Positions 27,548 to 38,453 of a stretch of DNA of 64,000 nucleotides are shown piece by piece. Below the pieces are notes generated by a model, which made no database searches, had not been told where the DNA came from, and saw only the letters and a list, made by a program, of their open reading frames with translations. The stretch's first letter is position 1; the number at the start of each line of letters is the position of its first letter. This DNA is from Rhodanobacteraceae bacterium (GTDB taxonomy: Bacteria; Pseudomonadota; Gammaproteobacteria; Xanthomonadales; Rhodanobacteraceae), in the NCBI GenBank assembly GCA_004299555.1, contig SCQU01000029.1, positions 229,443 through 293,442 of the forward strand. The letters are read 5' to 3'. The translations under genes were made by a program, and so were the position numbers.

Positions 27548-30133
27548 ATGGACAAACTGACTTCGCGTTTCCAGCAGGCGCTGGCCGATGCGCAATCGCT
27601 GGCGGTCGGGCGCGACAACAATTTCCTGGAGCCCGTGCATGTGCTGGCGGCGTTGCTGGAACAGCAGGGTGGCTCCACCGCGCCGTTGCTGGCGCAGGCC
27701 GGGGTCAACGTACCGTTGCTGCGCCAGCGCGTGGGCGAGCTGCTGAACGAGCTGCCAAGCGTCAAGGGGCAGGAGGGCAACGTCAACGTCTCCAACGGAC
27801 TCAGCCGGCTGCTCAACATCACCGACAAGCTCGCGCAGCAGCGCGGCGACGAATTCATCGCGTCCGAGTGGTTTGTGCTGGCGTGCGTGGAAGACAAGGG
27901 CGAGGTGGGCCGCGCGCTTGCGGCCGCCGGCGCCAACAAGCAGAACGTCCAAGCGGCGATCGACAAGCTCCGCGGCGGCGAGAAGGTGCAGTCGGAAAAT
28001 GCCGAGGACCAGCGCCAGGCGCTGGAAAAGTACACCCTCGACATGACGGCGCGCGCCGAGTCCGGCAAGCTCGACCCCGTGATTGGCCGCGACGAGGAAA
28101 TCCGCCGCGTGATCCAGGTGCTCTCCCGCCGCACCAAGAACAACCCGGTGCTGATCGGCGAACCCGGCGTCGGCAAGACCGCGCTGGTGGAGGGTCTCGC
28201 GCAACGCATCGTCAAGGGCGAGGTGCCCGAAGGCCTGAAGCACAAGCGCGTGCTGGCGCTCGACATGGCCTCCCTCATTGCCGGCGCGAAATTCCGCGGC
28301 GAGTTCGAGGAACGCCTGAAGGGCGTGCTCAATGACCTGGCCAAACAGGAAGGCCAGGTCATCCTTTTCATCGACGAGCTGCACACCGTCGTCGGCGCAG
28401 GCAAGGCCGAGGGCGCGATGGATGCCGGCAACATGCTGAAGCCGGCGCTCGCGCGCGGCGAACTGCACTGCATCGGTGCGACGACGCTGGACGAATACCG
28501 GAAGTACATCGAGAAGGACGCGGCGCTCGAACGCCGTTTCCAGAAGGTGTTCGTGGGCGAGCCCTCGGTCGAGGACACCATCGCGATCCTGCGCGGGTTG
28601 AAGGAAAAGTACGCCGTCCATCACGGGGTCGAGATTACCGATCCCGCGATCGTCGCCGCGGCGACGCTGTCCAACCGGTATATCGCCGATCGCCAGTTGC
28701 CCGACAAGGCCATTGACCTCATGGATGAGGCGGCGTCGCGCATTCGCATGGAGATCGATTCCAAGCCCGAGGAACTCGACCGCGTCGAGCGGCGCCTGAT
28801 CCAGCTGAAGATCCAGCGCGAAATGCTGAAAAAGGAAAAGGATGCCGAGTCGAAGAAGCGCCTGGCGGACCTGGAAGCCGACATCGCGACGGCCGAGCGC
28901 GAGTTTTCCGACCTGGATGAAGTCTGGAAATCAGAGAAGGCCGCGCTGCAGGGCGATGCCACGATCAAGGACCAGATCGACAAGGCGCACCACGAGCTGG
29001 AAGCCGCGCAGCGGCGCCAGGACTACGCGCGCATGAGTGAAATCCAGTACGGCCAGTTGCCCGCTCTGGAGAAGCAGCTGGCGGCGGCGCAGGCCAACGA
29101 GCACCGCGAGTTCAAGCTGGTGAAAGACAAGGTGACCGACGAGGAAATCGCCGAGGTCGTGTCGCGTTGGACCGGCATTCCGGTCTCGAAGATGCTGGAG
29201 GGCGAGCGCGCGAAACTGCTGCACATGGAGGCGGCACTGCACCAGAGCGTTATCGGCCAGAACGAGGCCGTGACCGCGGTGGCCGACGCCATCCGCCGCG
29301 CACGGGCGGGCCTGTCTGATCCGAACCGGCCGTACGGGTCCTTCCTGTTTCTGGGCCCGACCGGCGTTGGCAAGACCGAGCTGTGCAAGGCGCTCGCCAA
29401 CTTCCTGTTCGACACCACCGAGGCGATGGTGCGGATCGACATGTCCGAGTTCATGGAAAAGCATTCGGTCGCCCGGCTGATCGGCGCACCCCCGGGCTAC
29501 GTCGGTTATGAGGAAGGCGGCTACCTCACCGAGGCGGTACGCCGGCGGCCCTACTCGGTGATCCTGCTGGATGAAGTCGAGAAGGCCCACCCCGACGTCT
29601 TCAACATCCTGTTGCAGGTGCTGGACGATGGACGCTTGACCGACGGCCAGGGCCGCACGGTCGATTTCAGGAACACCGTGATCGTGATGACGTCCAACCT
29701 TGGCTCGCAGCAGATCCAGGAGATTGCGTCGAACGCCGCCGACGAGCACGCGGCTTACACGGAAATGAAGGCCGCGGTGATGGGCGTGGTGCAGGCGCAC
29801 TTCCGGCCCGAGTTCGTCAACCGGCTCGATGAAATCGTCGTGTTCCATCCGCTCGACAAAGCGCAAATCCGCGAGATCGCGCGGCTACAAACCCAGTACC
29901 TCGCCAAGCGCCTGGCCGAACGCCAGCTCGGCATCGAGATCTCGGACGCCGCGCTGGCCCTGCTCGGCAACGTGGGTTTCGACCCGGTGTATGGCGCGCG
30001 TCCGTTGAAGCGTGCCATCCAGGCCCAGCTTGAAAACCCGCTGGCGCAGAAAATCCTGGCGGGAGAATTCGTGGGTGGCGACACCATCGTGGTCAACGCC
30101 GCCGACGGCAGGCTGGCATTTGGCAAGCGCTGA
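27548..30133 (+). CDS. clpB: Disaggregase chaperone ClpB
   Basis: ClpB is the hexameric AAA+ ATPase that works with DnaK to rescue aggregated proteins. The 861-residue protein (857 in E. coli) starts [19 protein letters not shown] and has the N-domain, the first AAA+ module ([27 protein letters not shown]), the long coiled-coil middle domain near residues 400-530 (Lys/Glu/Arg-rich) and the second AAA+ module ([28 protein letters not shown]). ATG 27548 matches the family N-terminus. It ends 4 bp from the convergent MFS gene. Confidence 0.97.
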   Translation: MDKLTSRFQQALADAQSLAVGRDNNFLEPVHVLAALLEQQGGSTAPLLAQAGVNVPLLRQRVGELLNELPSVKGQEGNVNVSNGLSRLLNITDKLAQQRGDEFIASEWFVLACVEDKGEVGRALAAAGANKQNVQAAIDKLRGGEKVQSENAEDQRQALEKYTLDMTARAESGKLDPVIGRDEEIRRVIQVLSRRTKNNPVLIGEPGVGKTALVEGLAQRIVKGEVPEGLKHKRVLALDMASLIAGAKFRGEFEERLKGVLNDLAKQEGQVILFIDELHTVVGAGKAEGAMDAGNMLKPALARGELHCIGATTLDEYRKYIEKDAALERRFQKVFVGEPSVEDTIAILRGLKEKYAVHHGVEITDPAIVAAATLSNRYIADRQLPDKAIDLMDEAASRIRMEIDSKPEELDRVERRLIQLKIQREMLKKEKDAESKKRLADLEADIATAEREFSDLDEVWKSEKAALQGDATIKDQIDKAHHELEAAQRRQDYARMSEIQYGQLPALEKQLAAAQANEHREFKLVKDKVTDEEIAEVVSRWTGIPVSKMLEGERAKLLHMEAALHQSVIGQNEAVTAVADAIRRARAGLSDPNRPYGSFLFLGPTGVGKTELCKALANFLFDTTEAMVRIDMSEFMEKHSVARLIGAPPGYVGYEEGGYLTEAVRRRPYSVILLDEVEKAHPDVFNILLQVLDDGRLTDGQGRTVDFRNTVIVMTSNLGSQQIQEIASNAADEHAAYTEMKAAVMGVVQAHFRPEFVNRLDEIVVFHPLDKAQIREIARLQTQYLAKRLAERQLGIEISDAALALLGNVGFDPVYGARPLKRAIQAQLENPLAQKILAGEFVGGDTIVVNAADGRLAFGKR

Positions 30134-30137
30134 GCGG

Positions 30138-31382
30138 TCATTTTCCGGTGGGTGCGTTCGCGTCGTGCGGCGCCGGCGGGTGTGACAGGCGCACCGCTGC
30201 GGCGGTGGTCCGCAGCAGCGGCCGGAAATTGTGTGCGGCCACCTGCTCGCGGCGGAACGCCTGGTAGCGGTAGGCGGCGTAGATGCCAAGGGCCGCGGTC
30301 ACCAGTGCAAACCAGACCGGCAGCGCCTTGGCGCCCCAGAGCGTGAACCCGATGCCGACGATGAGCGGCCCCAGCGCCGAACCCGCGCCGTAGAGAAGGT
30401 AGACGCTGCTGCTGGCGGCGAGCAGCTCGTCCTGCGTCAGGTAGTCCACAAGGTGCGCGACCACCATCGGATAGATCGCAAATGCCATCCCCGAATACAG
30501 GACGATCAAAATGGTGGCGGGAAACGGGCGGCCGCCGACAAACCACACCAGCAGCGCGAGGAGGCACGCGGCGCCGCCCACCGCGGTCAGGGCCAGGCGG
30601 CGATCGGTATGGTCCGACCACCAGCCGAGTGGCCATTGCAGCGCGGCGCCACCGAGAATCGCGAGGGTCATGTAGGTGCTGACACCGGTGGTATCAAAAC
30701 CAATGTCGCGTGCGTACACCGGGGCAAGGCCGTAGAACGCGCCCATCGCCAGCCCCGAAAGCAGTGCGCCGACGCCGGCCGTGGGTGCCAGGTGAAACAG
30801 GCGGCCGAGCTGCAGGCGGGGCAGGGTCTGCGGGACGGGTTGCGCCTGGCGCGTCAGCACCACCGGCAGCATCGCGGCCATCGCCAGCAACGCGACCACG
30901 CTGAAGAGGACGAAGGCCTCGCCGGGGATCCGCAGCAGCAACTGGCCCATGGCCAGCGCGCCGGAATTGACCATCATGTAGATCGCGAACACCACACCGC
31001 GCCGCGCCGGTGGCGCCTCGGCGTTCAGCCAGCTTTCCAGGATCGTGTACAGGCCGACCATCATCACGCCATCGGTGAGGCGCAACAGCAGCCACAGCCA
31101 CGGCCACATCGCCAGCGCGTGCAGCAGCGCGATGCCGGCGGCGCACCCGGTGCCGAATGCAAAGGCGCGGATGTGGCCGATGCGCCTGACCAGCGGCGGG
31201 ATCACGACCGTGCCGATCAGGAAGCCGGCGTAGTACACCGCGGCCAGACCGCCAAGCAGCGTCCCGCTGAAGCCGGCCTGCAACCCACGCAGCGGAATCA
31301 GGGTGCCGAGGAGGCCGATGCTGCCCAGCAGGAACGCCGTGCTCAGTAGCAACGAGGCAATGGGTCGAAGGGTACGCAGCAT
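30138..31382 (-). CDS. Major facilitator superfamily transporter (YcaD-like)
   Basis: The 414-residue protein has about twelve membrane segments and the MFS loop motif as PPLVRRIGHIRAFAFG between helices 2 and 3, with a second-half equivalent WWSDHTDRRLALTAVG. It looks like the YcaD/putative multidrug type. Upstream in-frame codons to 31967 run through the cobalamin riboswitch in reverse and are not coding. It is divergent from the riboswitch/btuB unit, but no B12 link is implied. The substrate is unknown. Confidence 0.85.
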   Translation of the reverse strand: MLRTLRPIASLLLSTAFLLGSIGLLGTLIPLRGLQAGFSGTLLGGLAAVYYAGFLIGTVVIPPLVRRIGHIRAFAFGTGCAAGIALLHALAMWPWLWLLLRLTDGVMMVGLYTILESWLNAEAPPARRGVVFAIYMMVNSGALAMGQLLLRIPGEAFVLFSVVALLAMAAMLPVVLTRQAQPVPQTLPRLQLGRLFHLAPTAGVGALLSGLAMGAFYGLAPVYARDIGFDTTGVSTYMTLAILGGAALQWPLGWWSDHTDRRLALTAVGGAACLLALLVWFVGGRPFPATILIVLYSGMAFAIYPMVVAHLVDYLTQDELLAASSSVYLLYGAGSALGPLIVGIGFTLWGAKALPVWFALVTAALGIYAAYRYQAFRREQVAAHNFRPLLRTTAAAVRLSHPPAPHDANAPTGK

Positions 31383-31567
31383 GGCGGTAGGGCATCGGTG
31401 TGGGACGGCCCAGGCATTCAAGCATGGCGCGCGCCGCGTGGACAGGCCGTGATGCAGTGACCGCCCGCCCCACGGCGTCTGTTCGTTGCCGATGACGTGC
31501 CCCCCAAGCATGAGCCTGTCAGGGGTCGCTCGCCTTCGACCGGTGTGACGGCGCGCCGCGGTGCCCG

Positions 31568-31597
31568 TTGGCACCGCGCGCGGTGATCGCCTATCAT
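31568..31597 (+). promoter_or_regulatory. Promoter of the riboswitch-btuB-cob unit
   Basis: TTGGCA (31568-31573) and TATCAT (31592-31597) are separated by 18 bp, each one base from consensus. Transcription should start near 31604, just at the beginning of the riboswitch. Confidence 0.65.
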
Positions 31598-31607
31598 GGG
31601 CGCCGTC

Positions 31608-31825
31608 CCAAGGTGATCGTCCGCGCAAACGGGCGATTGAAACGGGAATCCGGTGCCGCCGTTCCAGACGTCTGGGCGGCCATTCCGGAGCTGCCCCCGC
31701 AACGGTAGGCGAGCAAAAGGTTCCGCACTTGGCCACTGTGTGCAACGCACGCGGGAAGGCGCGGTTCCTGAAGACCACGGGTCTTCGCTCGCGAGCCCGG
31801 AGACCGGCCTTCGGCAAGAACCGGA
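31608..31825 (+). ncRNA. Cobalamin (AdoCbl) riboswitch
   Basis: The conserved cobalamin aptamer blocks appear in order: AAACGGGAATCCGGTG near 31640-31655, GCTGCCCCCGCAACGGTA near 31689-31707, GGGAAGGCG near 31753, and the B12 box AGCCCGGAGACCGGCC at 31794-31809. It lies between a good promoter and the btuB start, about 110 nt before the GTG. Binding of adenosylcobalamin is expected to shut off btuB and probably the two downstream cob genes. The outer limits are approximate. Confidence 0.93.
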
Positions 31826-31937
31826 CAAGCGGCGGGCTTGGTTTACGGGGCCGTACGCAAGCGTCCGGCGCCACACCTTCTTCCGCTGTCCTCGAAGCTA
31901 CCCACACCGCGCGGGTCGGCGCGGACAGGAGAACTGC

Positions 31938-33800
31938 GTGAAACTGCATTATCGTTTGCTCGGCCACGGTGTGCTGGCCGCGTTGGCGTGTGTCCCGCTG
32001 GCGGCGTTGGCCGATGGGGTTCCCACCGTTCTTTCACAGATCGTCGTCACCGCGACGCGCACGGCACAGACCGAAGACCAGACGCTGGCGCCGGTCACCG
32101 TCATCACCCGGCAGGAAATTGAAATGCTGCAGCCGTCGTCGCTGCAGGATTTGCTCGGCACGACGCCCGGCATGGCGATCGCCAACAGCGGTGGCCCGGG
32201 CAAGGGCACGTCGATGTTCCTGCGCGGTACCGACGCCAACCAGGTGCTGGTGTTGGTCGATGGCATCCGGGTGGGGTCGGCGACCGCGGGCACCACGCCG
32301 ATCCAGGACATTCCGCTCGACCAGATCCAGCGCATCGAGATCGTGCGCGGGCCGTTTTCCAGCCTGTATGGTTCCGAGGCGATCGGTGGCGTAATCCAGA
32401 TTTTCCTGCGCCACGCACCGGGCACGTTTACGCCCAACGCGAGTGTCGGCGTGGGGAGCTACGCGCACTGGAGGGCAAGCGCCGGATTTTCCGCGGCGGG
32501 CGACAAGGGCTGGATCTCGGTCCAGGCCAATCACGACCAGACCAAGGGCATCAATTCGTGCCGGCTTGGCGCGGCCGCGTTGTTCGTGGCGTGCTTTGCC
32601 GACCAGCCGGACAAGGACGGCTTCCACAACCGCGGGCTGACGCTGCACGGCGCGTACCAGTTTGACGACGCCTGGAGCGCGGATGGCCTGGCCATGCGCA
32701 CGGAAGGTTTCAACCACTACGACGGCAGCTTCAGCGATGCGGACGACTATTCAACCCAGGTCGTGGGCGGCCAGCTGCATTTTCGCCCCAACGCCAGCGT
32801 CAACCTGTCCCTGCGCGCGGGCCAGAGCACCGACTTTGACAGCGATTATCTTGCCGGCACCTACGTCGATACCTTCGATACGCGGCGTACCCTCGGGTCG
32901 CTGCAGGCCGACCTGGCCGCGGCCGGCGGCTTGCTCACCACCGGGTTCGACTGGCAGCGCGATCAGGTGGCCAGCACCACGCCGTATGACGTGTCGCTGC
33001 GCACCAACCGCGGACTGTTTGGCGAGTGGCAAAGGAGCTTCGGCGCGCAGTCGCTGCAGGCCAATCTGCGGCGTGATGACAACAGCCGGTTTGGCGGCAA
33101 GACCACCGGGAGCCTCCTGTGGGGCTGGACACTGGCATCGAACCTTCGGTTGACGGCCAACTACGGCACCGCCTTTGTAGCGCCAACCTTCAACGACCTC
33201 TACTACCCGGGATTCAGCAACCCGCACCTGGCGCCCGAAACCTCGCGCAATCTCGACTTCGGCGTGCGCGGGACGCCGGCGTGGGGGCATTGGTCGGTCA
33301 ACGTCTATCGCAACGACATCCGCGACCTGATCGCGCTCAACCCGGCGTTCGTGCCGGAAAACATCGACCGCGGCCGCATCACCGGCCTTGAGGGCGTGGC
33401 CGGCGGCACGCTGGCCGGCTGGGAGGTCAACGCCACGGCGACCTTGCTGAACGCGGTGGATGATGCGAGAGGCGGCGCAAATGCGGGCCACCAGTTGCCA
33501 CGCCGTCCGCGCCAGAGTGTGCGTTTTGATGTCGACCGCAGTTGCGGGCGCTTCAGCTTCGGGGCCAGCTGGTATATCAATGCACACGCCTATGACGACC
33601 TCGCCAATCGGCACCGGCTGGGCGGCTATGCGCTCACCAATTTGCGCGGCGGCTGGCAGGTCAGCCGCGACTTCAAGCTGCAGTTGGCGCTCAACAATGT
33701 GTTCGACAAGGACTATGAAACCGCCTACTACTACAACCAGCCGGGACGCAATTTCATGCTGACCCTGCGTTGGCAACCCGGCGCGCGCGCCACTCGCTGA
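31938..33800 (+). CDS. btuB: Vitamin B12 TonB-dependent outer-membrane receptor
   Basis: BtuB imports cobalamin across the outer membrane. The 620-residue protein (614 in E. coli) has a signal peptide ending near ALAD, a TonB-box-like SQIVVTATR, a plug domain with VLVLVDGIRVG and RIEIVRGPFSSLYGSEAIGGVI, and a barrel closing with LRWQPGARATR after the typical VFDKDYETAYYYNQPGR. GTG 31938 follows an AGGAG site at 31927-31931. The riboswitch upstream supports the B12 assignment. Its TGA overlaps the next ATG. Confidence 0.95.
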   Translation: MKLHYRLLGHGVLAALACVPLAALADGVPTVLSQIVVTATRTAQTEDQTLAPVTVITRQEIEMLQPSSLQDLLGTTPGMAIANSGGPGKGTSMFLRGTDANQVLVLVDGIRVGSATAGTTPIQDIPLDQIQRIEIVRGPFSSLYGSEAIGGVIQIFLRHAPGTFTPNASVGVGSYAHWRASAGFSAAGDKGWISVQANHDQTKGINSCRLGAAALFVACFADQPDKDGFHNRGLTLHGAYQFDDAWSADGLAMRTEGFNHYDGSFSDADDYSTQVVGGQLHFRPNASVNLSLRAGQSTDFDSDYLAGTYVDTFDTRRTLGSLQADLAAAGGLLTTGFDWQRDQVASTTPYDVSLRTNRGLFGEWQRSFGAQSLQANLRRDDNSRFGGKTTGSLLWGWTLASNLRLTANYGTAFVAPTFNDLYYPGFSNPHLAPETSRNLDFGVRGTPAWGHWSVNVYRNDIRDLIALNPAFVPENIDRGRITGLEGVAGGTLAGWEVNATATLLNAVDDARGGANAGHQLPRRPRQSVRFDVDRSCGRFSFGASWYINAHAYDDLANRHRLGGYALTNLRGGWQVSRDFKLQLALNNVFDKDYETAYYYNQPGRNFMLTLRWQPGARATR

Positions 33801-35089
33801 TGCCACGTGCGTGCCCGGCCATGCTGGTTTCGGCGCCTGCCTCGGGGCAGGGCAAGACCAGCGTCACCGCGGCGCTGGCGCGCTGGCACACGCGGCAGGG
33901 CCGGCGGGTTGCGGTGTTCAAGGCCGGCGCGGATTTTCTGGACCCGCTGGTGACCGGACGCGCGGCGGGCGTGACGGCGTACCAGCTTGACCTGTGGATG
34001 GGCGGCGAGGCGGATGTGCGCGCGCGGCTGTTTGCCGCGGCCGCGAGGGCCGACCTGATCCTGGTCGAAGGGATGGCCGGCTTGTTTGACGGCGCGCCAT
34101 CCAGCGCGGATCTTGCACTCGCATGCCGGCTGCCGGTGCTGGCGGTGATCGATGGCAGCGCGATGGCCGAAACATTCGGCGCCGTTGTGTCGGGCCTGGC
34201 GCACCATCGCGAAGGCGTGCGCCTGTACGGGGTTGCTGCCAACCGCATCGGCGGCGACCATCACGCGCGCTTGCTGCGTGGCAGTCTGCCGGCGGATGTG
34301 CGCTGGCTTGGCGCGTTGCCGCGGGACCCCGCGCTGGCGTTGCCCGAACGCCACCTGGGGCTGGTCGCTGCCGGCGAGTTGCGCGACCTCGAGGTCCGGC
34401 TGGATGCGCTGGCCGCCGCGTGGGAACCCGGCGCCGACACGGCCTTGCCGCCCGCCGTGGCGTTCGCGGCGGCCGCGCCAGCGCCGGTGCCGGCAGTGTT
34501 GCGCGGTCGCAGGATTGCCGTGGCCCGCGACGCCGCGTTTTGTTTCCTGTATCCCGCCAACCTTGACCTGTTGCGTGATGCGGGTGCCAGACTGGCGTTC
34601 TTCTCGCCGCTCGCGGGTGACGCGTTGCCCGGGTGTGACGCGGTGTGGCTGCCCGGCGGCTATCCTGAATTGCACCTTGACGTGCTGTCCCGGCGCGGCG
34701 ATCTGTTTGCCGCGTTGCGCGCGCACCGTGACGCTGGCAAGCCGATCCTGGCCGAGTGCGGCGGGATGTTGTGCCTGCTGGACCGGTTGGCCGGCGCGGA
34801 CGGCCATTCGGCGCCGATGGCGGCGCTGCTGCGCGGGTGCGCGGTGGTGGGCGAACGCCTCGCCGCGCTGGGCCTGCAGCAGGTTGCCTTGCCCGAAGGT
34901 ACGCTGCGCGGCCACACGTTTCATCACGCGCGGGCAGGGGTCGCGGCCGTGCCGGTCGCGCGGGCCACCAATCCCAATGGCGCGCCCTCGCGCGAGGCCG
35001 TGTATCGCGACCGGCGCCTGACCGCGAGTTTTGTGCATTTTTACTTCCCGTCCAACCCGGACGCCGCCGTGCGCTTGTTCCTGCCATGA
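33800..35089 (+). CDS. cobB: Cobyrinate a,c-diamide synthase
   Basis: CobB/CbiA amidates the a and c carboxylates of cobyrinate with glutamine and ATP. The N-terminal dethiobiotin-synthetase-like domain has [15 protein letters not shown]; the C-terminal triad-type glutaminase domain has the nucleophile Cys in [13 protein letters not shown] and a late His in FVHFYFP. It spans 429 residues. TGATG overlap couples it to btuB. No other corrin-ring genes lie nearby, so de novo synthesis cannot be inferred from this window; the pair may serve corrinoid assimilation. Confidence 0.9.
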   Translation: MPRACPAMLVSAPASGQGKTSVTAALARWHTRQGRRVAVFKAGADFLDPLVTGRAAGVTAYQLDLWMGGEADVRARLFAAAARADLILVEGMAGLFDGAPSSADLALACRLPVLAVIDGSAMAETFGAVVSGLAHHREGVRLYGVAANRIGGDHHARLLRGSLPADVRWLGALPRDPALALPERHLGLVAAGELRDLEVRLDALAAAWEPGADTALPPAVAFAAAAPAPVPAVLRGRRIAVARDAAFCFLYPANLDLLRDAGARLAFFSPLAGDALPGCDAVWLPGGYPELHLDVLSRRGDLFAALRAHRDAGKPILAECGGMLCLLDRLAGADGHSAPMAALLRGCAVVGERLAALGLQQVALPEGTLRGHTFHHARAGVAAVPVARATNPNGAPSREAVYRDRRLTASFVHFYFPSNPDAAVRLFLP

Positions 35090-36585
35090 GCGCGCGCGTG
35101 TTGATGGTGCAAGGGTGTACGTCCGATGCCGGCAAAAGCACGCTGGTCGCCGCGCTCGGCCGCTGGTTGCACCGGCACGGCGTGGGGGTTGCACCGCTGA
35201 AGCCGCAGAACATGGCGCTCAATAGCGCGGTAACGGTGGACGGCGGCGAGATCGGCCGCGCGCAGGCGGTGCAGGCGCAGGCATGCGGGTTGCAGCCGCA
35301 GACCGACTTCAATCCCGTGTTGTTGAAACCCGCGAGCGACACCGGCGCGCAGGTGATCGTGCATGGTCGTGCGCTTGCCAGCCTGGATGCCGCCGGTTAC
35401 CACGCCTACAAACGCATTGCGCTGGATGCGGTGCTCGCGTCGCACGCGCGTCTGGTGCAACGCTTCGACGTGTTGCTGGTGGAAGGCGCGGGCAGTCCGG
35501 CCGAAGTCAACCTGCGTGCGGGCGACATCGCCAACATGGGCTACGCCGAGGCGGTCGATTGTCCGGTCATCCTCATTGCCGACATCGACCGTGGCGGCGT
35601 GTTCGCGCACATCGTCGGCACGCTGGCGCTGTTGTCCGCGACCGAACGCGCGCGCGTCAGGGGTTTCGTGATCAACCGTTTCCGCGGCGACCCATCACTG
35701 CTGCAATCCGGACTCGACTGGTTGCAGCAGCAGACCGGCAAGCCGGTGCTGGGCGTATTGCCGTACCTGGCGGGGTTACACCTTGAAGCCGAAGATGCGT
35801 TGCCCCGCGAACGCACGGCCGCGGCCCCGAGTGCATTGCGCGTCGCGATCCCGGCGCTGCCGCGGATCAGCAACCACACCGATTTCGACCCGCTGCGCGC
35901 GCACCCGCAGGTGGCCGTGCGCTTCGTTGGTCCGGGCGAAGCCTTGCCGTCATGCGATCTCATCGTCCTGCCGGGCTCGAAGGCGGTGCGCGATGATCTT
36001 GCGTGGCTGCGCGCGCAGGGGTGGGAGGCGGCGATCGCGCGGCACCTTCGCTATGGCGGCAAGGTCATCGGGATTTGCGGCGGGCTGCAGATGCTCGGAC
36101 GCGCGATCCATGACCCGCAGGGTCTTGAAGGAACGGCGGGGTCGACCGTGGGCCTGGGTTGGCTTGCGCTGGAAACGACCCTTGAACCGGCCAAACAACT
36201 GCGCACCGTGCGGGGGCGGCTGGCGTTCGCCGACGTGCCCGTCACCGGATATGAAATTCACTGCGGCGTGAGCGGCGGCCCGGCCCTCAACAACCCGGCA
36301 TGCGTGCTTGCCGATGGCCGCACCGATGGCGCGTTGTCCGTGGATGGACAGGTTCTGGCGACCTATCTGCACGGCCTGTTCGACGACCCGGCCGCGTTGC
36401 ACGCATTGCTGCACTGGGCGGGGTTGCGTGACGCGTCACCACTTGACATCCATGCGTTGCGTGAAGCCTCACTGGAACGGCTGGCCGACGTGGTGGAGAC
36501 CCACCTCGACACGCGGGCCTTGCTCAAGCTGTTGGGATCGCCGGATGCCGGCGGGGGCTGGACGAAGGCGCGGGCGGCCGATTGA
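35086..36585 (+). CDS. cobQ: Cobyric acid synthase
   Basis: CobQ/CbiP amidates positions b, d, e and g of adenosyl-cobyrinate a,c-diamide. The 499-residue protein opens with the P-loop-type [20 protein letters not shown] and the family segment [14 protein letters not shown], then [21 protein letters not shown]. The C-terminal glutaminase domain has the Cys in [15 protein letters not shown] and a His in [12 protein letters not shown] 35086 overlaps the cobB stop by 4 nt. It is the last gene of the riboswitch-controlled unit and converges on a cytochrome b561 gene. Confidence 0.95.
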   Translation: MSARVLMVQGCTSDAGKSTLVAALGRWLHRHGVGVAPLKPQNMALNSAVTVDGGEIGRAQAVQAQACGLQPQTDFNPVLLKPASDTGAQVIVHGRALASLDAAGYHAYKRIALDAVLASHARLVQRFDVLLVEGAGSPAEVNLRAGDIANMGYAEAVDCPVILIADIDRGGVFAHIVGTLALLSATERARVRGFVINRFRGDPSLLQSGLDWLQQQTGKPVLGVLPYLAGLHLEAEDALPRERTAAAPSALRVAIPALPRISNHTDFDPLRAHPQVAVRFVGPGEALPSCDLIVLPGSKAVRDDLAWLRAQGWEAAIARHLRYGGKVIGICGGLQMLGRAIHDPQGLEGTAGSTVGLGWLALETTLEPAKQLRTVRGRLAFADVPVTGYEIHCGVSGGPALNNPACVLADGRTDGALSVDGQVLATYLHGLFDDPAALHALLHWAGLRDASPLDIHALREASLERLADVVETHLDTRALLKLLGSPDAGGGWTKARAAD

Positions 36586-36732
36586 AAGTTCCGCTTTCCG
36601 GCGGCCACGAGAAGGTGCGGGCGATGCGGACGGCCGCTTAGGGCACCGGAGTATCCTGGGCCGGCGGGGGCTGGTACGCCGTGGCGGGGCGGTCACCGGA
36701 CGCGGTTTTTTCCCGTGGCGCGGAATGATTTC

Positions 36733-37266
36733 TCACGGCGCGCGGGCCGGCAGCATCCGCCGAAGTACGCCATCGTTGCGCAGGAAGTGGTGGTAAAGCG
36801 CGGCGGCTGCGTGCAAGCCGATCAGCACCGCCAGGGTCCACATCATGTAGATGTGGACGTCACCGGCGGCAAGCGCCCAATGCGCGCGCGGCGCGGCGAT
36901 GCCCGGCAGCGTGATGAGGCCAAACACATCGACGCGCAGCCGGTGCGCCGATGCCGACGCCCATCCCAGAAACGGCCCAACCAGCAGAATGAAGTAAAAC
37001 AGGCGGTGCGTGGCCACCGCGATCCAGCGCTCCCACGCTGGCGAGCCTGGCAGGTCCAGCGGCACCGGACGCAGCAACCGGTTGCCAAGGCGGACCGCCA
37101 TCACGAGCACGATCAAGACCCCAAACGAAAAGTGTAGGTTGATCAGCGTTCCCGCCACCGTGTGCGGGCCGATGTCGGGCATCAACAGGGCGATACCGAA
37201 CTGGGTCAGGACCAGCAACAGGATCAGCCAGTGCAGCCATTTCGCAGCCGAGTTGTAACCGTGCAT
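36733..37266 (-). CDS. Cytochrome b561-type membrane protein
   Basis: The 177-residue protein has four membrane helices with paired histidines suited to two b hemes: KWLHWLILL in helix 1, NLHFSFGVLIVL in helix 2, and HIYMMWTLAVLIGLHAAAALYHHF in the last helix. This is the bacterial cybB/YodB group, which includes superoxide:quinone oxidoreductases. The start MHGYNSAAKWLHW is typical. The upstream 400 bp contains no gene. Confidence 0.9.
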   Translation of the reverse strand: MHGYNSAAKWLHWLILLLVLTQFGIALLMPDIGPHTVAGTLINLHFSFGVLIVLVMAVRLGNRLLRPVPLDLPGSPAWERWIAVATHRLFYFILLVGPFLGWASASAHRLRVDVFGLITLPGIAAPRAHWALAAGDVHIYMMWTLAVLIGLHAAAALYHHFLRNDGVLRRMLPARAP

Positions 37267-37668
37267 GGGTAGGAGGATGCCCTGGAGTTGGTGGAGGTTC
37301 GGTGCGCAGACCGCGCGTGCCAGGCTCAAACTTGTCGCGGAGGTGCGGAGGCCCGGGCATCCCGCTGCTCGATCGCGACCGCGCCAGCAACCGGCAAGGG
37401 GTGTTGCGCCAGCCGCTGCGGTGCCCGCTTTGACACGCCCGCTACGCAGGCAGGTTCGTTTTAGCGTGTCCTGGGCTGCGACACAATCGGCGCGACACCG
37501 GCCGACGGGGCGATGGCGTTTTCGACGGGGTGGGGCGCACCGGCAACGAACCACCGGCGATGGCCAACGGCGTTGGCGTTGCCACAGGTGGCGGGGCGGA
37601 AAGGGGCCCCGCCGGTGGCGCTTCCGGGCAGTGCCGCCGTGTTCTGGCTCGGCCGCCGGGCGTGGGAT
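37267..37668. other. 402-bp gap without a recognisable gene
   Basis: Frames here are open on both strands, but the translations are Arg/Ala/Gly-rich without domain features. The promoter of the cytochrome b561 gene should lie at the left side. GGCGGGGCGGAAAGGGGCCCCGCC near 37590-37613 can form a GC-rich hairpin. I see nothing else. Confidence 0.5.
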
Positions 37669-38331
37669 TCAGCGCGGGTTCGCCGCGGTTGCCGTGCCAG
37701 CGGTGTACCGCCAATGCCACGGTTCGTATTCGTAGCCGTAGGGGTTGCCGGGCGGAAATGACAGGCTGAAACCGTAGCTCGCGCCGTGTTGCTGCAGCCA
37801 GGTGAACGCGCGGCTGTTGGCAAAGCTGCCATCGGCGGCCGGCACGCCGGGCGTCGTCAGATCAATCGCGCAGCCGGTCTGGTGTTCGCTGTAGCCCGGA
37901 ACCGCGTTGATCTTCAGCGCCTGCTCGATGCTCATGCCGCGTTTGAGTTTCAGGCGCACCAGGTGGGTCTGGTAGGCGACGCTGCGAAACCCCGACACGG
38001 TTTCGAGCTTGATGCCGTCGCGTGCGGCGGCCGCAAACATCCGTTTCAGCGCGGCGGCGGCGGGCGCCACCATTTCCACCTTGCGTCCATACACGTCGCG
38101 CGGCACCGGCACCAGATCCCTGGCCTCGGGCTGCAGGCGCAGGTCGTGCCTGGCGGCGTAGTCCGGCGGAATGCCAAGGGCGCGATTGACTTCCCTGATG
38201 TGCGCCGCATACGCGGCGGGCTCGGGTGGCGGCACGGCGGCGCACAGCGGCGCGGCCGCGCTGGCCGGCGGCAGGCAGGCAAAGGCGATGGCGATCACCA
38301 GGGCGAAACAGGCGGAACGGGTGCGGTGCAT
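37669..38331 (-). CDS. Periplasmic D-alanyl-D-alanine carboxypeptidase (peptidase M15B, VanY-like)
   Basis: The 220-residue protein has a signal peptide (MHRTRSACFALVIAIAFACL, cleavage near ASA-AA) and a VanY domain. Zinc ligands and catalytic residues are visible in SGFRSVAYQTHLV, SEHQTGCAIDLTTPG (His and Asp ligands) and EPWHWRYTAG (Glu and His). Such enzymes trim the terminal D-Ala from peptidoglycan stems. The start at 38331 is chosen because the signal peptide begins there; the longer frame upstream runs into the fmdB leader region. Confidence 0.92.
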   Translation of the reverse strand: MHRTRSACFALVIAIAFACLPPASAAAPLCAAVPPPEPAAYAAHIREVNRALGIPPDYAARHDLRLQPEARDLVPVPRDVYGRKVEMVAPAAAALKRMFAAAARDGIKLETVSGFRSVAYQTHLVRLKLKRGMSIEQALKINAVPGYSEHQTGCAIDLTTPGVPAADGSFANSRAFTWLQQHGASYGFSLSFPPGNPYGYEYEPWHWRYTAGTATAANPR

Positions 38332-38453
38332 CGGCTTTTCCTTGCGATTATCGCCCCCATAATAAGTCCCGTAGCCGAATCCAGGCAGAACGCTGCGGCG
38401 CGGTTGGTCGCGTCGCGGTATCATTCGTGAATCATCCGGAGGTCTTGTTGGCG

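Noticed and set aside
31383..31967. Upstream extension of the MFS gene to 31967
   Set aside because: The added 195 codons run in reverse through the btuB promoter and the cobalamin riboswitch; the transporter homology begins at 31382.
37265..37735. 156-codon frame in the gap before cytochrome b561
   Set aside because: The translation is Arg/Trp/Gly-rich without structure and overlaps the opposite VanY-type gene.
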